Positions 1-9,605 are shown, counted from the first letter of the stretch. The stretch is 48,056 bases of DNA from Candidatus Porisulfidus sp. TsSOB (GCA_002631715.1 MRSX01000001.1:1-48056), one strand, 5' to 3'. Program-made: numbers and translations. The notes: generated by a model from the sequence alone, not told the origin.

Positions 1-472
1 GGTGAACGACGAGGTGGAGATCGTGGGGATCCGTGAGACGCAGCAGACGATCTGCACCGGGGTGGAGATGTTCCGCAAGCTTTTGGACGAAGGTCGCGCA
101 GGCGACAACATCGGGGCGTTGCTCCGGGGCACGAAGCGCGAGGAGGTGGAGCGCGGGCAGGTGCTGTGCAAGCCGGGCTCGATCACGCCGCACACGGAGT
201 TTTCGGCGGAGGTGTACATTCTGTCGAAGGACGAGGGGGGCCGGCACACGCCGTTCTTCACGGGGTACCGTCCGCAGTTCTACTTCCGGACGACGGACGT
301 GACGGGGGCGGTGACGCTACCGGAGGGGACGGAGATGGTGATGCCGGGGGACAACGTGTCGATGGACGTGGCGCTGGGCGCGCCGATTGCGATGGAGGAA
401 GGCCTCCGCTTCGCGATTCGCGAGGGCGGGCGCACGGTCGGCGCCGGCGTCGTCACCAAGATCTCCAAGTAA
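1..472 (+). CDS. tuf: Elongation factor Tu, C-terminal part (5' end outside window)
   Basis: EF-Tu is the GTPase that brings aminoacyl-tRNA to the ribosomal A site. Only the last ~157 codons are present: part of domain 2 ([43 protein letters not shown]) and the whole of domain 3, ending in [11 protein letters not shown]. The G domain lies upstream of the window. The reading frame is open from base 2. The gene sits 38 bp before rpsJ, so the S10 cluster may be co-transcribed with tuf; no obvious terminator or long S10 leader lies between them. Confidence 0.97.
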   Translation, partial: VNDEVEIVGIRETQQTICTGVEMFRKLLDEGRAGDNIGALLRGTKREEVERGQVLCKPGSITPHTEFSAEVYILSKDEGGRHTPFFTGYRPQFYFRTTDVTGAVTLPEGTEMVMPGDNVSMDVALGAPIAMEEGLRFAIREGGRTVGAGVVTKISK

Positions 473-510
473 CGCTGACGCATTCCGAATAACCGCAGAC
501 TGGATCGATC

Positions 511-903
511 ATGGCCGCACCGAAAAAGAAAGCCCGCCAACCGAAACCGGAAACTGCGGTATCCGAAGCAGTTTCGGCTGTGCCGAAGAAAGGGAAAGGC
601 CGCTACAGCAGCCTGCGGCTGCGGCTGAAGGCATTCGACCACCGGCTGGTGGATCAGTCGGCGAAAGAGATCGTCGAGACGGCACGGCGTACCGGAGCTC
701 AGGTGCACGGGCCAATCCCGTTACCAACCCGGATGGAACGATTCACCGTGCTGATTTCCCCGCACGTCGACAAGGACGCACGTGACCAGTACGAAATCCG
801 CACCCACAAACGCATGATCGACATCATCAACCCCTCCGAGAAGACGGTGGACGCGTTGATGAAGCTGGACCTGCCTGCCGGCATCAATGTCCAGCTCAAG
901 TAA
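511..903 (+). CDS. rpsJ: 30S ribosomal protein S10 with N-terminal extension
   Basis: S10 is a 30S head protein and also the NusE subunit of antitermination complexes. The S10 core runs from about residue 31 ([15 protein letters not shown]) through [27 protein letters not shown] to the C-terminus. The ORF has 130 codons against about 103 in E. coli; the extra ~29 residues are basic and Ala/Pro-rich ([14 protein letters not shown]). The ATG at 511 has only a weak ribosome-binding site. A GTG at 580 would give a near-standard length but also lacks a clear site, so the start is the uncertain point; the identity is not. Confidence 0.93.
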   Translation: MAAPKKKARQPKPETAVSEAVSAVPKKGKGRYSSLRLRLKAFDHRLVDQSAKEIVETARRTGAQVHGPIPLPTRMERFTVLISPHVDKDARDQYEIRTHKRMIDIINPSEKTVDALMKLDLPAGINVQLK

Positions 904-915
904 GAGGACGGAATC

Positions 916-1545
916 ATGAGCCTCGGCATCATCGGAACCAAGATCGGCATGACGCGGCTGTTTCGCGACAGCGGCGAGTCCGTGCCGGTGACGCTGGTTT
1001 CGGTGGACGCCAACCGGGTGGTGCGCGTGAAGACCGGGGAATCGGACGGCTATGTGGCCGTGCAGATGAGCTACGGTACCCGCCCGGCGAAACGGATGCG
1101 TCGCCCGCTGGCGGGCGAGATCAAGCAGATCGGGTTGGAGACCGCCCGCGGCCTCAAGGAATTCAGGGTCGACGGGGACGAAGAGCTTCCAGAGGTTGGC
1201 GCCGAAGTCGGTGCGGACCTGTTCGAGGTCGGCCAGAAGGTCAACGTCAGCGGCACCACGATTGGCAAGGGCTTTGCCGGCACGATCAAGCGGCACAACT
1301 TCCGCGGTCAGGACCGTTCGCACGGCAATTCGCTGTCGCATCGGGTGATGGGTTCGACCGGACAGTGCCAGTTCCCAGGACGCGTGTTCAAGGGCAAGAA
1401 GATGCCCGGGCGCATGGGCGGCAAGCAGGTCACCCAGCGCAACCTGGAAGTGGTTCAGGTCAACAATGAAGAGCAACTGCTTTGGATTCGCGGCGCCGTT
1501 CCAGGCGCCACCGGTGGACGGGTGATTGTCCGTCCGGCGCGGTGA
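916..1545 (+). CDS. rplC: 50S ribosomal protein L3
   Basis: L3 is an early 23S rRNA assembly protein whose loop reaches near the peptidyl transferase centre. The 209-residue product starts [16 protein letters not shown] and carries the family core [23 protein letters not shown] followed by [27 protein letters not shown]. The Gln in [11 protein letters not shown] is at the site that PrmB methylates in E. coli. GAGG precedes the ATG. It lies 12 bp after rpsJ in the S10 operon. Confidence 0.98.
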   Translation: MSLGIIGTKIGMTRLFRDSGESVPVTLVSVDANRVVRVKTGESDGYVAVQMSYGTRPAKRMRRPLAGEIKQIGLETARGLKEFRVDGDEELPEVGAEVGADLFEVGQKVNVSGTTIGKGFAGTIKRHNFRGQDRSHGNSLSHRVMGSTGQCQFPGRVFKGKKMPGRMGGKQVTQRNLEVVQVNNEEQLLWIRGAVPGATGGRVIVRPAR

Positions 1546-1555
1546 GGGAATGGAC

Positions 1556-2173
1556 ATGGAACTGAAAACCCGCGATACCCAGGCTGCCGTGACCGTCGCA
1601 GACGAGTGCTTTGACGTGGCATTTCACGAGGCGCTGGTTCACCAGGCAGTGGTGACCTACGCGCAGCGGAGCCGCCAGGGGACATCCGCGCAGAAGAATC
1701 GCGCCGCAGTCCGTGGCGGTGGTGCCAAACCATGGCGCCAGAAAGGCACCGGGCGGGCCCGGGCCGGAAGCATCCGCTCGCCGATTTGGCGCGGCGGGGG
1801 CGTGACGCACCCGGCGACCAATCGCACGTACAACGCCAAGCTGAACAAGAAAATGTACCGCCACGCGATGCGTTCGATCTTCTCCGAACTGCTGCGTCAG
1901 GAACGCCTGCATGTCGTGGAATCATTCGATCTGCCGGAGCCGAAGACCCGGCTTGCACGCGAGAAGCTTGAAGAACTCGGCCTGACCAGCGTCCTGATCC
2001 TGGTCGAGCGCATGGAACAGAACGTGTACCTGGCCGTACGCAACCTGCCGAATTACGATGCCTGCGAAGTGAACGCGGTGGATCCGGTATCGCTGCTGCG
2101 ATACGAACATGTACTGGTGACCCGGTCGGCGCTGAGCCTTCTGGAGCAACGCCTGGGGGGTGCGGCGTCATGA
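1556..2173 (+). CDS. rplD: 50S ribosomal protein L4
   Basis: L4 contributes to the polypeptide exit tunnel and, in E. coli, represses its own S10 operon. The product has the core KPWRQKGTGRARAGSIRSPIWRGGG and KKMYRHAMRSIFSELLRQ. I chose the ATG at 1556 (MELKTRDTQAAVTV), which aligns with the E. coli start and lies 9 nt after a GAGG (1543-1546); the ATG at 1550 is too close to that site, and a longer reading from 1526 is unlikely. Its stop overlaps the rplW start (ATGA). No E. coli-like S10 leader, the target of L4 autoregulation, is visible upstream of rpsJ. Confidence 0.97.
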   Translation: MELKTRDTQAAVTVADECFDVAFHEALVHQAVVTYAQRSRQGTSAQKNRAAVRGGGAKPWRQKGTGRARAGSIRSPIWRGGGVTHPATNRTYNAKLNKKMYRHAMRSIFSELLRQERLHVVESFDLPEPKTRLAREKLEELGLTSVLILVERMEQNVYLAVRNLPNYDACEVNAVDPVSLLRYEHVLVTRSALSLLEQRLGGAAS

Positions 2174-2634
2174 GCATGTTCGGAAAGATCAAGGGTCTCT
2201 TCAAGGGCAAGCCGAAGGAGGCGCCCGCCGAGGAAGTCAAGAAGATCGAGAAGCCGGAGGCTGAGGACAAGCCGGTTGCGGCGAAGAAAGTCGCAACTGC
2301 TCCAGCGAAGCCGGCCAAGCCGAAACCAGCTCCGGTCGTCGCCAAGAAGCCCAGCGAAGAACGCCTGAGCCGAGTGATCCTAGGTGCCCGGATGTCCGAG
2401 AAATCGGTGCGTTTGGCAGAAAACGAACAGCATGTCTTCGAGGTGCTGACGGATGCGACTCGCGACGAAATCAAGCATGCGGTAGAAACCATGTTTGAAG
2501 TAAAAGTCGATGCGGTGCGGATGGCCAACGTCCGCGGCAAGGCTAAGCGGCAGGGCCGCCGCAGTGACTGGAGCAAGGCCTATGTGCGGCTTGCACCTGG
2601 GCAGACCATCGAAGGCGCGGAGATTGGAGCATGA
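2170..2634 (+). CDS. rplW: 50S ribosomal protein L23 with long basic N-terminal extension
   Basis: L23 sits at the exit of the ribosomal tunnel and is the docking site for trigger factor, SRP and SecY in other bacteria. The normal ~95-residue L23 core begins near residue 62 ([18 protein letters not shown]) and includes [12 protein letters not shown]. Ahead of it are ~60 extra residues: an amphipathic Lys/Phe segment ([14 protein letters not shown]) and a Lys/Ala/Pro/Glu-rich linker. No in-frame ATG or GTG lies between residue 3 and the core, and the ATG overlaps the rplD stop, so the extension appears to be truly translated. Its function is not known to me. Confidence 0.95.
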   Translation: MSMFGKIKGLFKGKPKEAPAEEVKKIEKPEAEDKPVAAKKVATAPAKPAKPKPAPVVAKKPSEERLSRVILGARMSEKSVRLAENEQHVFEVLTDATRDEIKHAVETMFEVKVDAVRMANVRGKAKRQGRRSDWSKAYVRLAPGQTIEGAEIGA

Positions 2635-3464
2635 CCGTCGTCAAGTCCCGCCCGACTTCTCCCGGTCGCCGGTTTCGCACCAGCGTCCGCACGCCGGATT
2701 TGCATCGTGGCAGGCCGCATCGCGCACTGGTTTCGGGCCAGTCGAAGACGGGGGGGCGCAACAACCAGGGGCGCATCACCACTCGTCACATCGGCGGTGG
2801 CCACAAACAACTTTATCGAACGATCGATTTTCGCCGCAACAAGGACAATATCCCGGCCCGGGTGGAGCGGATCGAATACGACCCGAACCGCAGCGCGCAC
2901 ATTGCCCTACTGCTATATGCGGATGGGGAGCGGCGGTACATCATTGCCGCCGAAGGCCTGAAGGCAGGGATGGAAGTGATGTCCGGCGACAAGGCCCCGA
3001 TCTCCCCGGGTAATTGCCTGCCCTTGCGGAACATGCCGGTCGGCATCATGGTGCATTGCGTGGAACTGCGCCCCGGCGGTGGCGCATGCTTAGCGCGCAG
3101 CGCAGGCGCGTACGTCCAGTTGCTGGCCCGTGAAGGCGCTTACGCCACGCTGCGGCTGCGTTCCGGCGAGATGCGCAAGGTGCTGAGCGAGTGCCGCGCG
3201 GCAGTCGGAGAAGTGGGCAATGCGGAACATTCTCTGGCCAAGCTTGGCAAGGCTGGCGCGAAGCGCTGGCGCGGGGTGCGCCCGACGGTGCGCGGCGTAG
3301 CCATGAATCCAGTCGACCACCCGCACGGCGGCGGTGAAGGCAAGACCTCCGGCGGTCGCCATCCGGTTACCCCTTGGGGTGTGCCGACCAAAGGACACAA
3401 GACCCGGCACAACAAGCGGACCAATTACCTGATCGTCCGCCGCCGACACAAGAAACAACGGTGA
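2631..3464 (+). CDS. rplB: 50S ribosomal protein L2
   Basis: L2 is a large primary 23S rRNA-binding protein needed for subunit association and peptidyl transfer. At 277 residues it is of standard length. It starts [15 protein letters not shown], has [19 protein letters not shown], and carries the C-terminal [17 protein letters not shown] loop whose histidines are near-universal. The ATG overlaps the rplW stop by four bases (ATGA), implying coupled translation. Confidence 0.98.
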   Translation: MTVVKSRPTSPGRRFRTSVRTPDLHRGRPHRALVSGQSKTGGRNNQGRITTRHIGGGHKQLYRTIDFRRNKDNIPARVERIEYDPNRSAHIALLLYADGERRYIIAAEGLKAGMEVMSGDKAPISPGNCLPLRNMPVGIMVHCVELRPGGGACLARSAGAYVQLLAREGAYATLRLRSGEMRKVLSECRAAVGEVGNAEHSLAKLGKAGAKRWRGVRPTVRGVAMNPVDHPHGGGEGKTSGGRHPVTPWGVPTKGHKTRHNKRTNYLIVRRRHKKQR

Positions 3465-3468
3465 TGCC

Positions 3469-3744
3469 ATGGCACGTTCACTAAAGAAAGGCCCGTTCGT
3501 CGACCATCATCTGATGGCCAAGGTGCGCGAGGCCGTTGAGAATAACGACCGCCGCCAGATCAAGACCTGGTCGCGGCGTTCCATGATCGTGCCGGAGATG
3601 GTCGGGCTGACGCTGGCCGTACACGACGGCCGCCGGCATGTCCCGGTGCTGGTCAACGAGAACATGGTGGGACACAAGCTTGGCGAATTCGCGCTGACGC
3701 GCACGTTCCGGCAACATGCGGGCGACCGCAAGGCGAAAGCCTGA
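3469..3744 (+). CDS. rpsS: 30S ribosomal protein S19
   Basis: S19 binds the 30S head next to S13 and contacts A-site tRNA through its tail. The 91-residue product is full length: [15 protein letters not shown], then [16 protein letters not shown] and a C-terminal [13 protein letters not shown] segment. It begins 4 bp after rplB and its stop overlaps the rplV start. Confidence 0.98.
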   Translation: MARSLKKGPFVDHHLMAKVREAVENNDRRQIKTWSRRSMIVPEMVGLTLAVHDGRRHVPVLVNENMVGHKLGEFALTRTFRQHAGDRKAKA

Positions 3745-4082
3745 TGGAAACGCGCTGCGTCACCCGCTACCAGCGCATCAGCCCGCGCAAGTGCCGGCTG
3801 GTGGCCGACCAGGTGCGTAGCCTGCCGGTCGGGGAAGCCTTGGAGATCCTGCGCTTCTCGCCGCACAAGGCGGCGCAGTTGATGCGCAAGACCATGGAGT
3901 CGGCGCTGGCCAACGCGGAGCACAATCATGGCGCAGACATCGACCTGCTGCGGGTGAGCCGCGTGACGGTCGATGAAGGGCCGGTGTTCAAGCGCTTCCG
4001 CCCGCGCGCCCGGGGCCGGGTCGGAAAAATCCTGAAGCGCACCAGCCACATCACGGTCGTGCTGAGCGACGCGGAGGAATAA
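3744..4082 (+). CDS. rplV: 50S ribosomal protein L22
   Basis: L22 binds all 23S rRNA domains, and its beta-hairpin lines the exit tunnel at the macrolide-sensitive constriction. The 112-residue product has [21 protein letters not shown] at the start and the hairpin region [20 protein letters not shown]. The start is the ATG in TGATG that overlaps the rpsS stop. Confidence 0.98.
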   Translation: METRCVTRYQRISPRKCRLVADQVRSLPVGEALEILRFSPHKAAQLMRKTMESALANAEHNHGADIDLLRVSRVTVDEGPVFKRFRPRARGRVGKILKRTSHITVVLSDAEE

Positions 4083-4084
4083 GC

Positions 4085-4744
4085 ATGGGACAGAAAGTCA
4101 ATCCGATCGGATTCCGCCTCGGCATCATGACCGACTGGAACTCGAACTGGTATGCGGAGGGCACCGAATACCGCGACCAGCTCAACAACGACCTCATGAT
4201 CCGCGATTTCCTGCGCCACAAGCTGGCACAGGCTTCGGTCAGTCGTATCCGGATCGAGCGACGCAACGACACGGCCGAGATCACCATCCATACGGCCCGC
4301 CCCGGAATCGTGATCGGCAAGAAGGGCAACGACATCGAGATTCTGCGCCGCGAAGTTGCGCAGATGATGGGCCTGGCTCTCGGTACGGTCAAGATCAACA
4401 TCGATGAGATCCACAACCCGGAAGTGGACGCCCACTTGGTGGCCGAGAGTGTCGCCCAGCAGTTGGAAGGGCGCATCATGTACCGGCGCGCCATGAAGCG
4501 GGCTGTGCAGAACGCCATGCGGCTTGGCGTCCAGGGAATCAAGCTGAACGTGGCCGGGCGTCTCAACGGCGCCGAAATCGCGCGCAGCGAATGGTGCCGC
4601 GAAGGCCGGGTTCCGCTGCATACCCTGCGCGCAGACATTGATTACGGATTTGCCGAGGCGCGGACCACCTACGGCACTATCGGCGTTAAGGCCTGGATCT
4701 TCAACGGCGAGATCGGCGGACCGGATGGACCGCTCGGCAAGTAA
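4085..4744 (+). CDS. rpsC: 30S ribosomal protein S3
   Basis: S3 forms part of the mRNA entry pore and its helicase function. The 219-residue product opens [14 protein letters not shown], has a KH domain with the [17 protein letters not shown] motif at about residues 76-92, and a C-terminal domain with [31 protein letters not shown]. It is slightly shorter at the C-terminus than E. coli S3 (233). It lies 2 bp after rplV. Confidence 0.98.
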   Translation: MGQKVNPIGFRLGIMTDWNSNWYAEGTEYRDQLNNDLMIRDFLRHKLAQASVSRIRIERRNDTAEITIHTARPGIVIGKKGNDIEILRREVAQMMGLALGTVKINIDEIHNPEVDAHLVAESVAQQLEGRIMYRRAMKRAVQNAMRLGVQGIKLNVAGRLNGAEIARSEWCREGRVPLHTLRADIDYGFAEARTTYGTIGVKAWIFNGEIGGPDGPLGK

Positions 4745-4758
4745 CGGAGACCGCCGTC

Positions 4759-5172
4759 ATGATGCAACCCAAGCGCACCCGCTACCGCAAGCAGCAGAAA
4801 GGCCGCAACCGGGGCCTGTCGCAGCGCGGGCACAAGGTCAGCTTCGGTGAGTACGGTCTGAAGGCGACCACTGGAGGGCGCCTGACTGCCCGCCAGATCG
4901 AGGCGGCCCGGAGGGCCATGACCCGTCACATCCGGCGCGGCGGCAAGATCTGGATCCGGGTATTCCCGGACGTTCCGGTGACCAAGAAGCCACTGGAGTC
5001 GCGCCAAGGCAAGGGCAAGGGCAACGTCGAGTACTGGGTCGCCAAGATCCAGCCGGGTCGCATGCTTTATGAAATCGAAGGTGTCCAAGAGGACCTGGCG
5101 CGCGAGGCGTTTCGCCGCGCTGCCGCCAAGTTGCCGGTCCAGACCACCTTCGCGCACCGGACGTTGGCCTGA
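4759..5172 (+). CDS. rplP: 50S ribosomal protein L16
   Basis: L16 helps position tRNA in the A and P sites of the 50S subunit. The 137-residue product opens [19 protein letters not shown] and includes [22 protein letters not shown] and [18 protein letters not shown]. The first of two adjacent ATGs matches the usual MLQPKRT start. The stop overlaps the rpmC ATG (TGATG). Confidence 0.98.
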   Translation: MMQPKRTRYRKQQKGRNRGLSQRGHKVSFGEYGLKATTGGRLTARQIEAARRAMTRHIRRGGKIWIRVFPDVPVTKKPLESRQGKGKGNVEYWVAKIQPGRMLYEIEGVQEDLAREAFRRAAAKLPVQTTFAHRTLA

Positions 5173-5372
5173 TGGATATGCAGACCCTGCGCGCAAAAGA
5201 TGACGCGGAACTGCGTGCCGAACTGTTGCGCCTTCGGCGCAGCGAGTTCGAGATGCGGATGCAAGTGCGCATCGGGCAATTGGCGCGCAACCACACCTTC
5301 CAGGAGACGCGTCGCGACATCGCCCGGGTCAAGACATTGATGACGGAACGTCGTCAGGGAGAGAAGAAATGA
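5172..5372 (+). CDS. rpmC: 50S ribosomal protein L29
   Basis: L29 is a small two-helix protein beside L23 at the tunnel exit. The 66-residue ORF has the family pattern [26 protein letters not shown] and a second helix ending [12 protein letters not shown]. Translation could start at 5172 (coupled to the rplP stop) or two codons later. The stop overlaps the rpsQ ATG. Confidence 0.96.
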   Translation: MDMQTLRAKDDAELRAELLRLRRSEFEMRMQVRIGQLARNHTFQETRRDIARVKTLMTERRQGEKK

Positions 5373-5632
5373 GCGAGAAGATCCGCTCCGTGATCGGCCA
5401 GGTGGTCAGCGACCGCATGGACAAGACTGCGTCGGTCGAGGTGGTGCGTCAGCTCCGCCATCCCCTGTACGGCAAATACATTCGCCGGTCGACCAAGATC
5501 CTGGTGCATGACGAAGAGAATCAGGCCCGCATTGGCGACCAGGTCCGGATCCGCGAATGCCGCCCGCACTCCAAGCACAAGGCCTGGGAACTGGTCGAGG
5601 TCCTCAAGGTGGCGACGGAGGGAAGCTCGTGA
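5369..5632 (+). CDS. rpsQ: 30S ribosomal protein S17
   Basis: S17 is a primary 16S rRNA-binding, OB-fold protein. The 87-residue product contains [16 protein letters not shown], the conserved [19 protein letters not shown] block and the C-terminal [19 protein letters not shown]. The ATG lies in ATGA shared with the rpmC stop, and its own stop overlaps the GTG start of rplN. Confidence 0.97.
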   Translation: MSEKIRSVIGQVVSDRMDKTASVEVVRQLRHPLYGKYIRRSTKILVHDEENQARIGDQVRIRECRPHSKHKAWELVEVLKVATEGSS

Positions 5633-5997
5633 TCCAGGTCGAGACCATGCTCGATGCGGCCGACAATAGTGGCGCGCGCAAGGTGCAGTGCATCAAGGTG
5701 CTCGGCGGATCGCGTCGACGCTATGCGCACATCGGCGACGTGATCAAGGTCAGCGTCAAGGATGCGATCCCGCGCGGCAAAGTGCGCAAGGGTGAAGTGC
5801 TGAACGCGGTGGTGGTGCGCACAGCGCACGGCGTCCGGCGCGGCGACGGTTCGTTGATTCGCTTCGACCGCAATGCTGCCGTGCTGCTGAACAACCAGAT
5901 GCAACCGATCGGCACACGCGTGTTCGGTCCGGTCACCCGGGAATTGCGTTCGGAGAGGTTCATGAAGATCATTTCACTGGCACCGGAGGTGCTGTGA
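5629..5997 (+). CDS. rplN: 50S ribosomal protein L14 (GTG start)
   Basis: L14 lies at the 30S/50S interface. The start is the GTG at 5629 in GTGA shared with the rpsQ stop, giving 122 residues beginning (V)[20 protein letters not shown], which aligns with the E. coli start; the longer open frame from 5557 is only S17 sequence in another frame. The product has [22 protein letters not shown] and FGPVTRELR. In E. coli this gene opens the spc operon; here no intergenic space separates it from the S10 genes. Confidence 0.97.
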   Translation: MIQVETMLDAADNSGARKVQCIKVLGGSRRRYAHIGDVIKVSVKDAIPRGKVRKGEVLNAVVVRTAHGVRRGDGSLIRFDRNAAVLLNNQMQPIGTRVFGPVTRELRSERFMKIISLAPEVL

Positions 5998-6003
5998 GGA
6001 ATC

Positions 6004-6321
6004 ATGAACAGGATCCGCAAAGGTGACACGGTCGTGGTCATGGTCGGCAAGGATCGGGGCAGGCAGGGCACGGTCCTGCGCATGCTGTCGGGCAACCGGG
6101 TCGTGGTGGAAGGCCTGAATCTGGTGAAGCGGCACACCAAGCCGAATCCCCAGGCCGGCCTGCAGGGCGGCATTGTCGAGCGCGAAGCGCCGCTGGATCT
6201 CTCCAACGTGCAGATCTACAACCCGACCACCCAGCGTCCGGACCGGGTTGGTTTTCGCAGCTTGGAAGACGGACGCAAGGTTCGCTTCTTCAAGTCCAAC
6301 AAGGAAGTCATCGACATCTGA
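6004..6321 (+). CDS. rplX: 50S ribosomal protein L24
   Basis: L24 is an assembly initiator of the 50S subunit. The 105-residue product carries the N-terminal KOW motif ([24 protein letters not shown]) and the conserved [16 protein letters not shown] block, with [14 protein letters not shown] following. A GAGGAA sequence overlapping the rplN stop serves as its ribosome-binding site. Confidence 0.98.
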   Translation: MNRIRKGDTVVVMVGKDRGRQGTVLRMLSGNRVVVEGLNLVKRHTKPNPQAGLQGGIVEREAPLDLSNVQIYNPTTQRPDRVGFRSLEDGRKVRFFKSNKEVIDI

Positions 6322-6328
6322 GGTTGCC

Positions 6329-6868
6329 ATGGCCCGTTTGAAGCAGCAATACCTGGATGAGATTCGCCCCCAGTTGAAGGAAGAGCTCGGGGTGAACAGC
6401 CCGATGGCCGTTCCTCGGATCGAGAAGATCACTCTGAACATGGGATTGGGCGCAAGTGCGCGCGACAAGAAGATTATCCAGAACGCGCTGGACGACCTGA
6501 AGCGCATCACCAGCCAGACGCCGGTGGTGACCCGGGCGCGCAAGTCGGTAGCCGGATTCGCCATCCGTGACGGTTGGCCGGTCGGTTGCCGGGTCACACT
6601 GCGCCGGACCCTGATGTACGAGTTCCTGGACCGGTTGATCAACATCGTGATTCCCCGGATGCGTGATTTTCGCGGGTTGCCGGTGCGTTCCTTCGATGGG
6701 CGCGGCAATTACAGCATGGGCATCCCCGAACAGATCGTCTTCCCCGAGATCGATTACGACACAATCGACCAGATGCGGGGACTGGACGTGACCATTACCA
6801 CCAATGCGCGCGATGACGCCCAGGCCGAGGCACTGCTGCGCGCGTTCAAATTTCCCCTGCGGAGTTGA
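6329..6868 (+). CDS. rplE: 50S ribosomal protein L5
   Basis: L5 binds 5S rRNA and forms bridge B1b to the 30S head. The start is the ATG at 6329 ([16 protein letters not shown]), giving 179 residues; the longer open frame upstream runs through rplX. Family landmarks are [40 protein letters not shown] and [15 protein letters not shown]. Confidence 0.98.
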   Translation: MARLKQQYLDEIRPQLKEELGVNSPMAVPRIEKITLNMGLGASARDKKIIQNALDDLKRITSQTPVVTRARKSVAGFAIRDGWPVGCRVTLRRTLMYEFLDRLINIVIPRMRDFRGLPVRSFDGRGNYSMGIPEQIVFPEIDYDTIDQMRGLDVTITTNARDDAQAEALLRAFKFPLRS

Positions 6869-6871
6869 GAC

Positions 6872-7177
6872 ATGGCTAAAACCAGCATGATTCAGAGAGA
6901 CCGTCGGCGCCAGCGCCTGGTGCACAGCTATGCCAAGCGCCGTGCCACCGCGCGCGCCGTCATCAAGAATCCGAACAGTACGCTGGAGCAGCGTCTGGCC
7001 GCGCAGGAGACGCTGCAGAAGATGCCGCGGGACTCCTCGCCGATCCGTCTGCGCAACCGGTGCAGCATTACCGGCCGGCCGCGGGGCTATTACCGCCGCT
7101 TCGGCCTGGGACGCAACAAACTCCGCGAGGCCGCCATGCGCGGCGACATCCCGGGTCTGACCAAGGCCAGCTGGTGA
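6872..7177 (+). CDS. rpsN: 30S ribosomal protein S14 (zinc-free type)
   Basis: S14 lies in the 30S head. The 101-residue length and the absence of the CxxC pairs of the short zinc-binding type put it in the long, zinc-independent class usual for Gammaproteobacteria. The C-terminal half has [20 protein letters not shown] and ends [11 protein letters not shown]. It starts 3 bp after rplE. Confidence 0.98.
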   Translation: MAKTSMIQRDRRRQRLVHSYAKRRATARAVIKNPNSTLEQRLAAQETLQKMPRDSSPIRLRNRCSITGRPRGYYRRFGLGRNKLREAAMRGDIPGLTKASW

Positions 7178-7187
7178 GGACAAAGCC

Positions 7188-7583
7188 ATGAGCATGCAAG
7201 ATCCGATCGCCGATATGCTGACCCGCATCCGCAATGCCCAGCAAGCTCGGCATGAGACGGTGGAAATGGAATATTCGAAGCACCGCGAGTCGATCGTTCG
7301 GGTGCTGCGCGACGAGGGCTACCTCACCGGTTACGAGGTCGAGGAAAGCCAGCCGTGCAATATCCTCCGGATCACCTTGAAATACCACGAGGAAAAACCG
7401 GTGATCGACCGTCTGCGCCGGGTCAGCCGCCCTGGCTTGAGAGTCTATCGCGCCGCACGCGATTTGCCATGGATCCGGGGGGGTCTTGGCATCGCGGTGG
7501 TGTCGACTTCGCACGGCGTTATGTCCGACCATGAGGCTCGAAAGGGTGGACATGGCGGTGAGATCCTCTGCACCGTGGAGTAA
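7188..7583 (+). CDS. rpsH: 30S ribosomal protein S8
   Basis: S8 is a primary 16S rRNA-binding protein and, in E. coli, the repressor of the spc operon. The 131-residue product starts MSMQDPIADMLTRIRNAQ after a good GAGGA site, and ends with the conserved GLGIAVVSTSHGVMSDHEARKG region. A target site for S8 on the mRNA was not identified. Confidence 0.98.
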   Translation: MSMQDPIADMLTRIRNAQQARHETVEMEYSKHRESIVRVLRDEGYLTGYEVEESQPCNILRITLKYHEEKPVIDRLRRVSRPGLRVYRAARDLPWIRGGLGIAVVSTSHGVMSDHEARKGGHGGEILCTVE

Positions 7584-7585
7584 AG

Positions 7586-8110
7586 ATGTCGCGTATTGCC
7601 AGCCGCCCCATTCCACTGCCGGACAAAGTCGAGTTCTCGATGGACGGTCGGCAGGTGACGGTCAAGGGGCCGAAGGGCGAGCTTTCGCTGCAACTGGCGG
7701 ATCCGGTCAGCGTGCGCGAAGAGGACCGCGTGGTGCATTTCGATGCGCCGCCAGAGGCGTCCGCACTGGCGGGGACGATGAATTCCCTGTTGACGAACAA
7801 CATCAAGGGCGTCCAGGAAGGCTACTCGAAGAAGCTGGAGTTGGTTGGCGTCGGCTACCGGGCGCAGATGCGGGGGCAGGCGTTGAATCTGAACCTCGGC
7901 TTTTCGCATCCGGTCAACTACACCGCGCCCGAGGGCGTGACCCTGCAGACCCCCAGCCAGACCGAAGTGGTGGTGTCCGGGATCGACAAGCAGAAAGTCG
8001 GCCAAGCAGCGGCGGAAATTCGCGCCTATCGGCCGCCGGAACCGTACAAGGGCAAGGGCGTGCGCTACAGCGACGAGCGGGTGCTGCGAAAGGAGGCGAA
8101 GAAGAAATGA
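7586..8110 (+). CDS. rplF: 50S ribosomal protein L6
   Basis: L6 binds near the sarcin-ricin loop. The 174-residue product starts MSRIASRPIPLPDKVEF and has TVKGPKGELS, GVGYRAQ and the C-terminal RAYRPPEPYKGKGVRYSDE signature. Its stop overlaps the rplR ATG (ATGA). Confidence 0.98.
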   Translation: MSRIASRPIPLPDKVEFSMDGRQVTVKGPKGELSLQLADPVSVREEDRVVHFDAPPEASALAGTMNSLLTNNIKGVQEGYSKKLELVGVGYRAQMRGQALNLNLGFSHPVNYTAPEGVTLQTPSQTEVVVSGIDKQKVGQAAAEIRAYRPPEPYKGKGVRYSDERVLRKEAKKK

Positions 8111-8463
8111 GCCGTCTCGACCAAGTTCGCGGCCGGCGGATGCGCCGGGTCCGCACCCGGCTGGAGGATTCCAGCCGGTACCGGATGACCGTGCACCGCA
8201 CCGAGCGGCACGTGTATGCCCAGGTGCTTAGCCCGGATGGCGCCCAGGTGATTGCCCAGGCATCGACCTTGAGCCCGGAGTTGCGCAAAAAGCTTAAAGC
8301 CACCGGCAATTGCGAAGCAGCTGGGCAGGTCGGGCGCATGGTGGCGGAACGGGCACTAAAAGCGAAGGTGGAAGAAGTCTGGTTTGACCGCGGACGATTC
8401 CGCTATCACGGCCGCGTGCGCGCGCTGGCGGAAGCCGCGCGGGAAGCGGGGCTCAAGTTCTGA
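8107..8463 (+). CDS. rplR: 50S ribosomal protein L18
   Basis: L18 binds 5S rRNA together with L5 and L25. The start is the ATG overlapping the rplF stop ([19 protein letters not shown]), giving 118 residues; the longer open frame from 7486 is a shadow of rpsH/rplF. Landmarks are [20 protein letters not shown] and the C-terminal [23 protein letters not shown]. Confidence 0.98.
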   Translation: MSRLDQVRGRRMRRVRTRLEDSSRYRMTVHRTERHVYAQVLSPDGAQVIAQASTLSPELRKKLKATGNCEAAGQVGRMVAERALKAKVEEVWFDRGRFRYHGRVRALAEAAREAGLKF

Positions 8464-8473
8464 GGAGATAAGA

Positions 8474-9004
8474 ATGGCGACGAATCTTGAAGTTCTGCAA
8501 GGCAGCGAAGAGCTGGTCGAGAAAATGGTCGCGGTCAACCGCGTGGCCAAGGTCGTCAAGGGCGGCCGACAGTTCGGCTTCACCGCGCTGACCGTGGTCG
8601 GTGATCGCAACGGTCGCGTCGGAGTCGGTTACGGCAAGGCGCGCGAGGTGCCGCTGGCCATCCAGAAGAGCATGGAGAAAGCGCGACGGTCCATGGTCAC
8701 GGTGCCGCTTCGCGATGGCACTCTGTACTATCCGGTCACCGGTACGCACGGCGCGGCGCGAGTCTACATGCAGCCCGCCTCCGAAGGTACCGGGATCATT
8801 GCCGGCGGACCCATGCGCGCCGTCTTCGAAGTGCTTGGCGTACACAACGTGCTGGCCAAGTGCATCGGTTCGCGCAATCCGATCAACACCGTCTATGCCA
8901 CCCTCAAGGGGTTGCAGTCCATCCAGTCGCCGGAACAAGTGGCCGAGAAACTCGGCAAGTCGGCATCCGAAATGAAGGAGCGCATGCAATGGCAAAAAGC
9001 CTGA
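8474..9004 (+). CDS. rpsE: 30S ribosomal protein S5
   Basis: S5 influences decoding accuracy and lines the mRNA entry. The start is the ATG at 8474 after GAGGAGAT, giving 176 residues. It has the double-stranded RNA-binding-like domain ([41 protein letters not shown]) and the C-terminal [24 protein letters not shown] domain. Its last 16 bases overlap rpmD. Confidence 0.98.
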   Translation: MATNLEVLQGSEELVEKMVAVNRVAKVVKGGRQFGFTALTVVGDRNGRVGVGYGKAREVPLAIQKSMEKARRSMVTVPLRDGTLYYPVTGTHGAARVYMQPASEGTGIIAGGPMRAVFEVLGVHNVLAKCIGSRNPINTVYATLKGLQSIQSPEQVAEKLGKSASEMKERMQWQKA

Positions 9005-9171
9005 AGGTCACTCTGGTGAAGAGCCTGATCGGCCGTTTGCCGGATCACCGGGCCTGCGTGCGCGGCCTGGGCCTGCGTCGCCTGCACCAGACCGTCGAAG
9101 TGCAGGATACGCCGCAGAACCGCGGCATGGTAAGCAAGGTGAACTACCTGCTTGAAGTGGAGGAGAACTGA
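8989..9171 (+). CDS. rpmD: 50S ribosomal protein L30
   Basis: L30 is a small non-essential 50S protein. The 60-residue product reads [20 protein letters not shown], then [23 protein letters not shown]. The ATG lies inside the end of rpsE (16-base overlap) in another frame, and the stop overlaps the rplO ATG as TGATG. Confidence 0.97.
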   Translation: MAKSLKVTLVKSLIGRLPDHRACVRGLGLRRLHQTVEVQDTPQNRGMVSKVNYLLEVEEN

Positions 9172-9602
9172 TGCGCCTCAACACCCTGACGCCACCGTCC
9201 GGCAGCCGCCGCCCGCGCAAGCGCGTGGGGCGCGGCATCGGCAGTGGGACCGGCAAGACTGCGGGACGGGGCCACAAGGGCCAGAAGTCACGCTCCGGAG
9301 GCTATCACAAGACCGGCTTCGAGGGCGGGCAGATGCCCCTGCAGCGCCGTTTGCCGAAATCTGGCTTCCGCTCGCACCGACCGCTGTGCGCCGAGGTGGG
9401 TACTGGCCGTCTGGAGAGCCTGGACGAGCCGACCGTGACGCTGGACTCCCTGCGCAGCGCCGGGCTGGTACCGGGCCATGCGGTGCGCGCGAAGATCATG
9501 CTGCGCGGTGATTTGACCCGGGCGTACGCCGTACAGGGAGTTGCGGTGACCCGCGGTGCGCGTGCGGCCATCGAAGCTGCTGGCGGAGAGATCCAGGAGT
9601 AA
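9171..9602 (+). CDS. rplO: 50S ribosomal protein L15
   Basis: L15 is a late-assembly 50S protein. The 143-residue product starts [21 protein letters not shown] and has the Gly-rich N-terminal segment GIGSGTGKTAGRGHKGQKSRSGG, which threads through rRNA, followed by FEGGQMPLQRRLPKSGF. It is followed 3 bp later by secY. Confidence 0.98.
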   Translation: MRLNTLTPPSGSRRPRKRVGRGIGSGTGKTAGRGHKGQKSRSGGYHKTGFEGGQMPLQRRLPKSGFRSHRPLCAEVGTGRLESLDEPTVTLDSLRSAGLVPGHAVRAKIMLRGDLTRAYAVQGVAVTRGARAAIEAAGGEIQE

Positions 9603-9605
9603 ACC

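Noticed and set aside
473..510. S10 operon leader for L4 autoregulation
   Set aside because: Only 38 bp separate tuf and rpsJ, too short for the E. coli-type attenuator leader, and no stable hairpin was seen.
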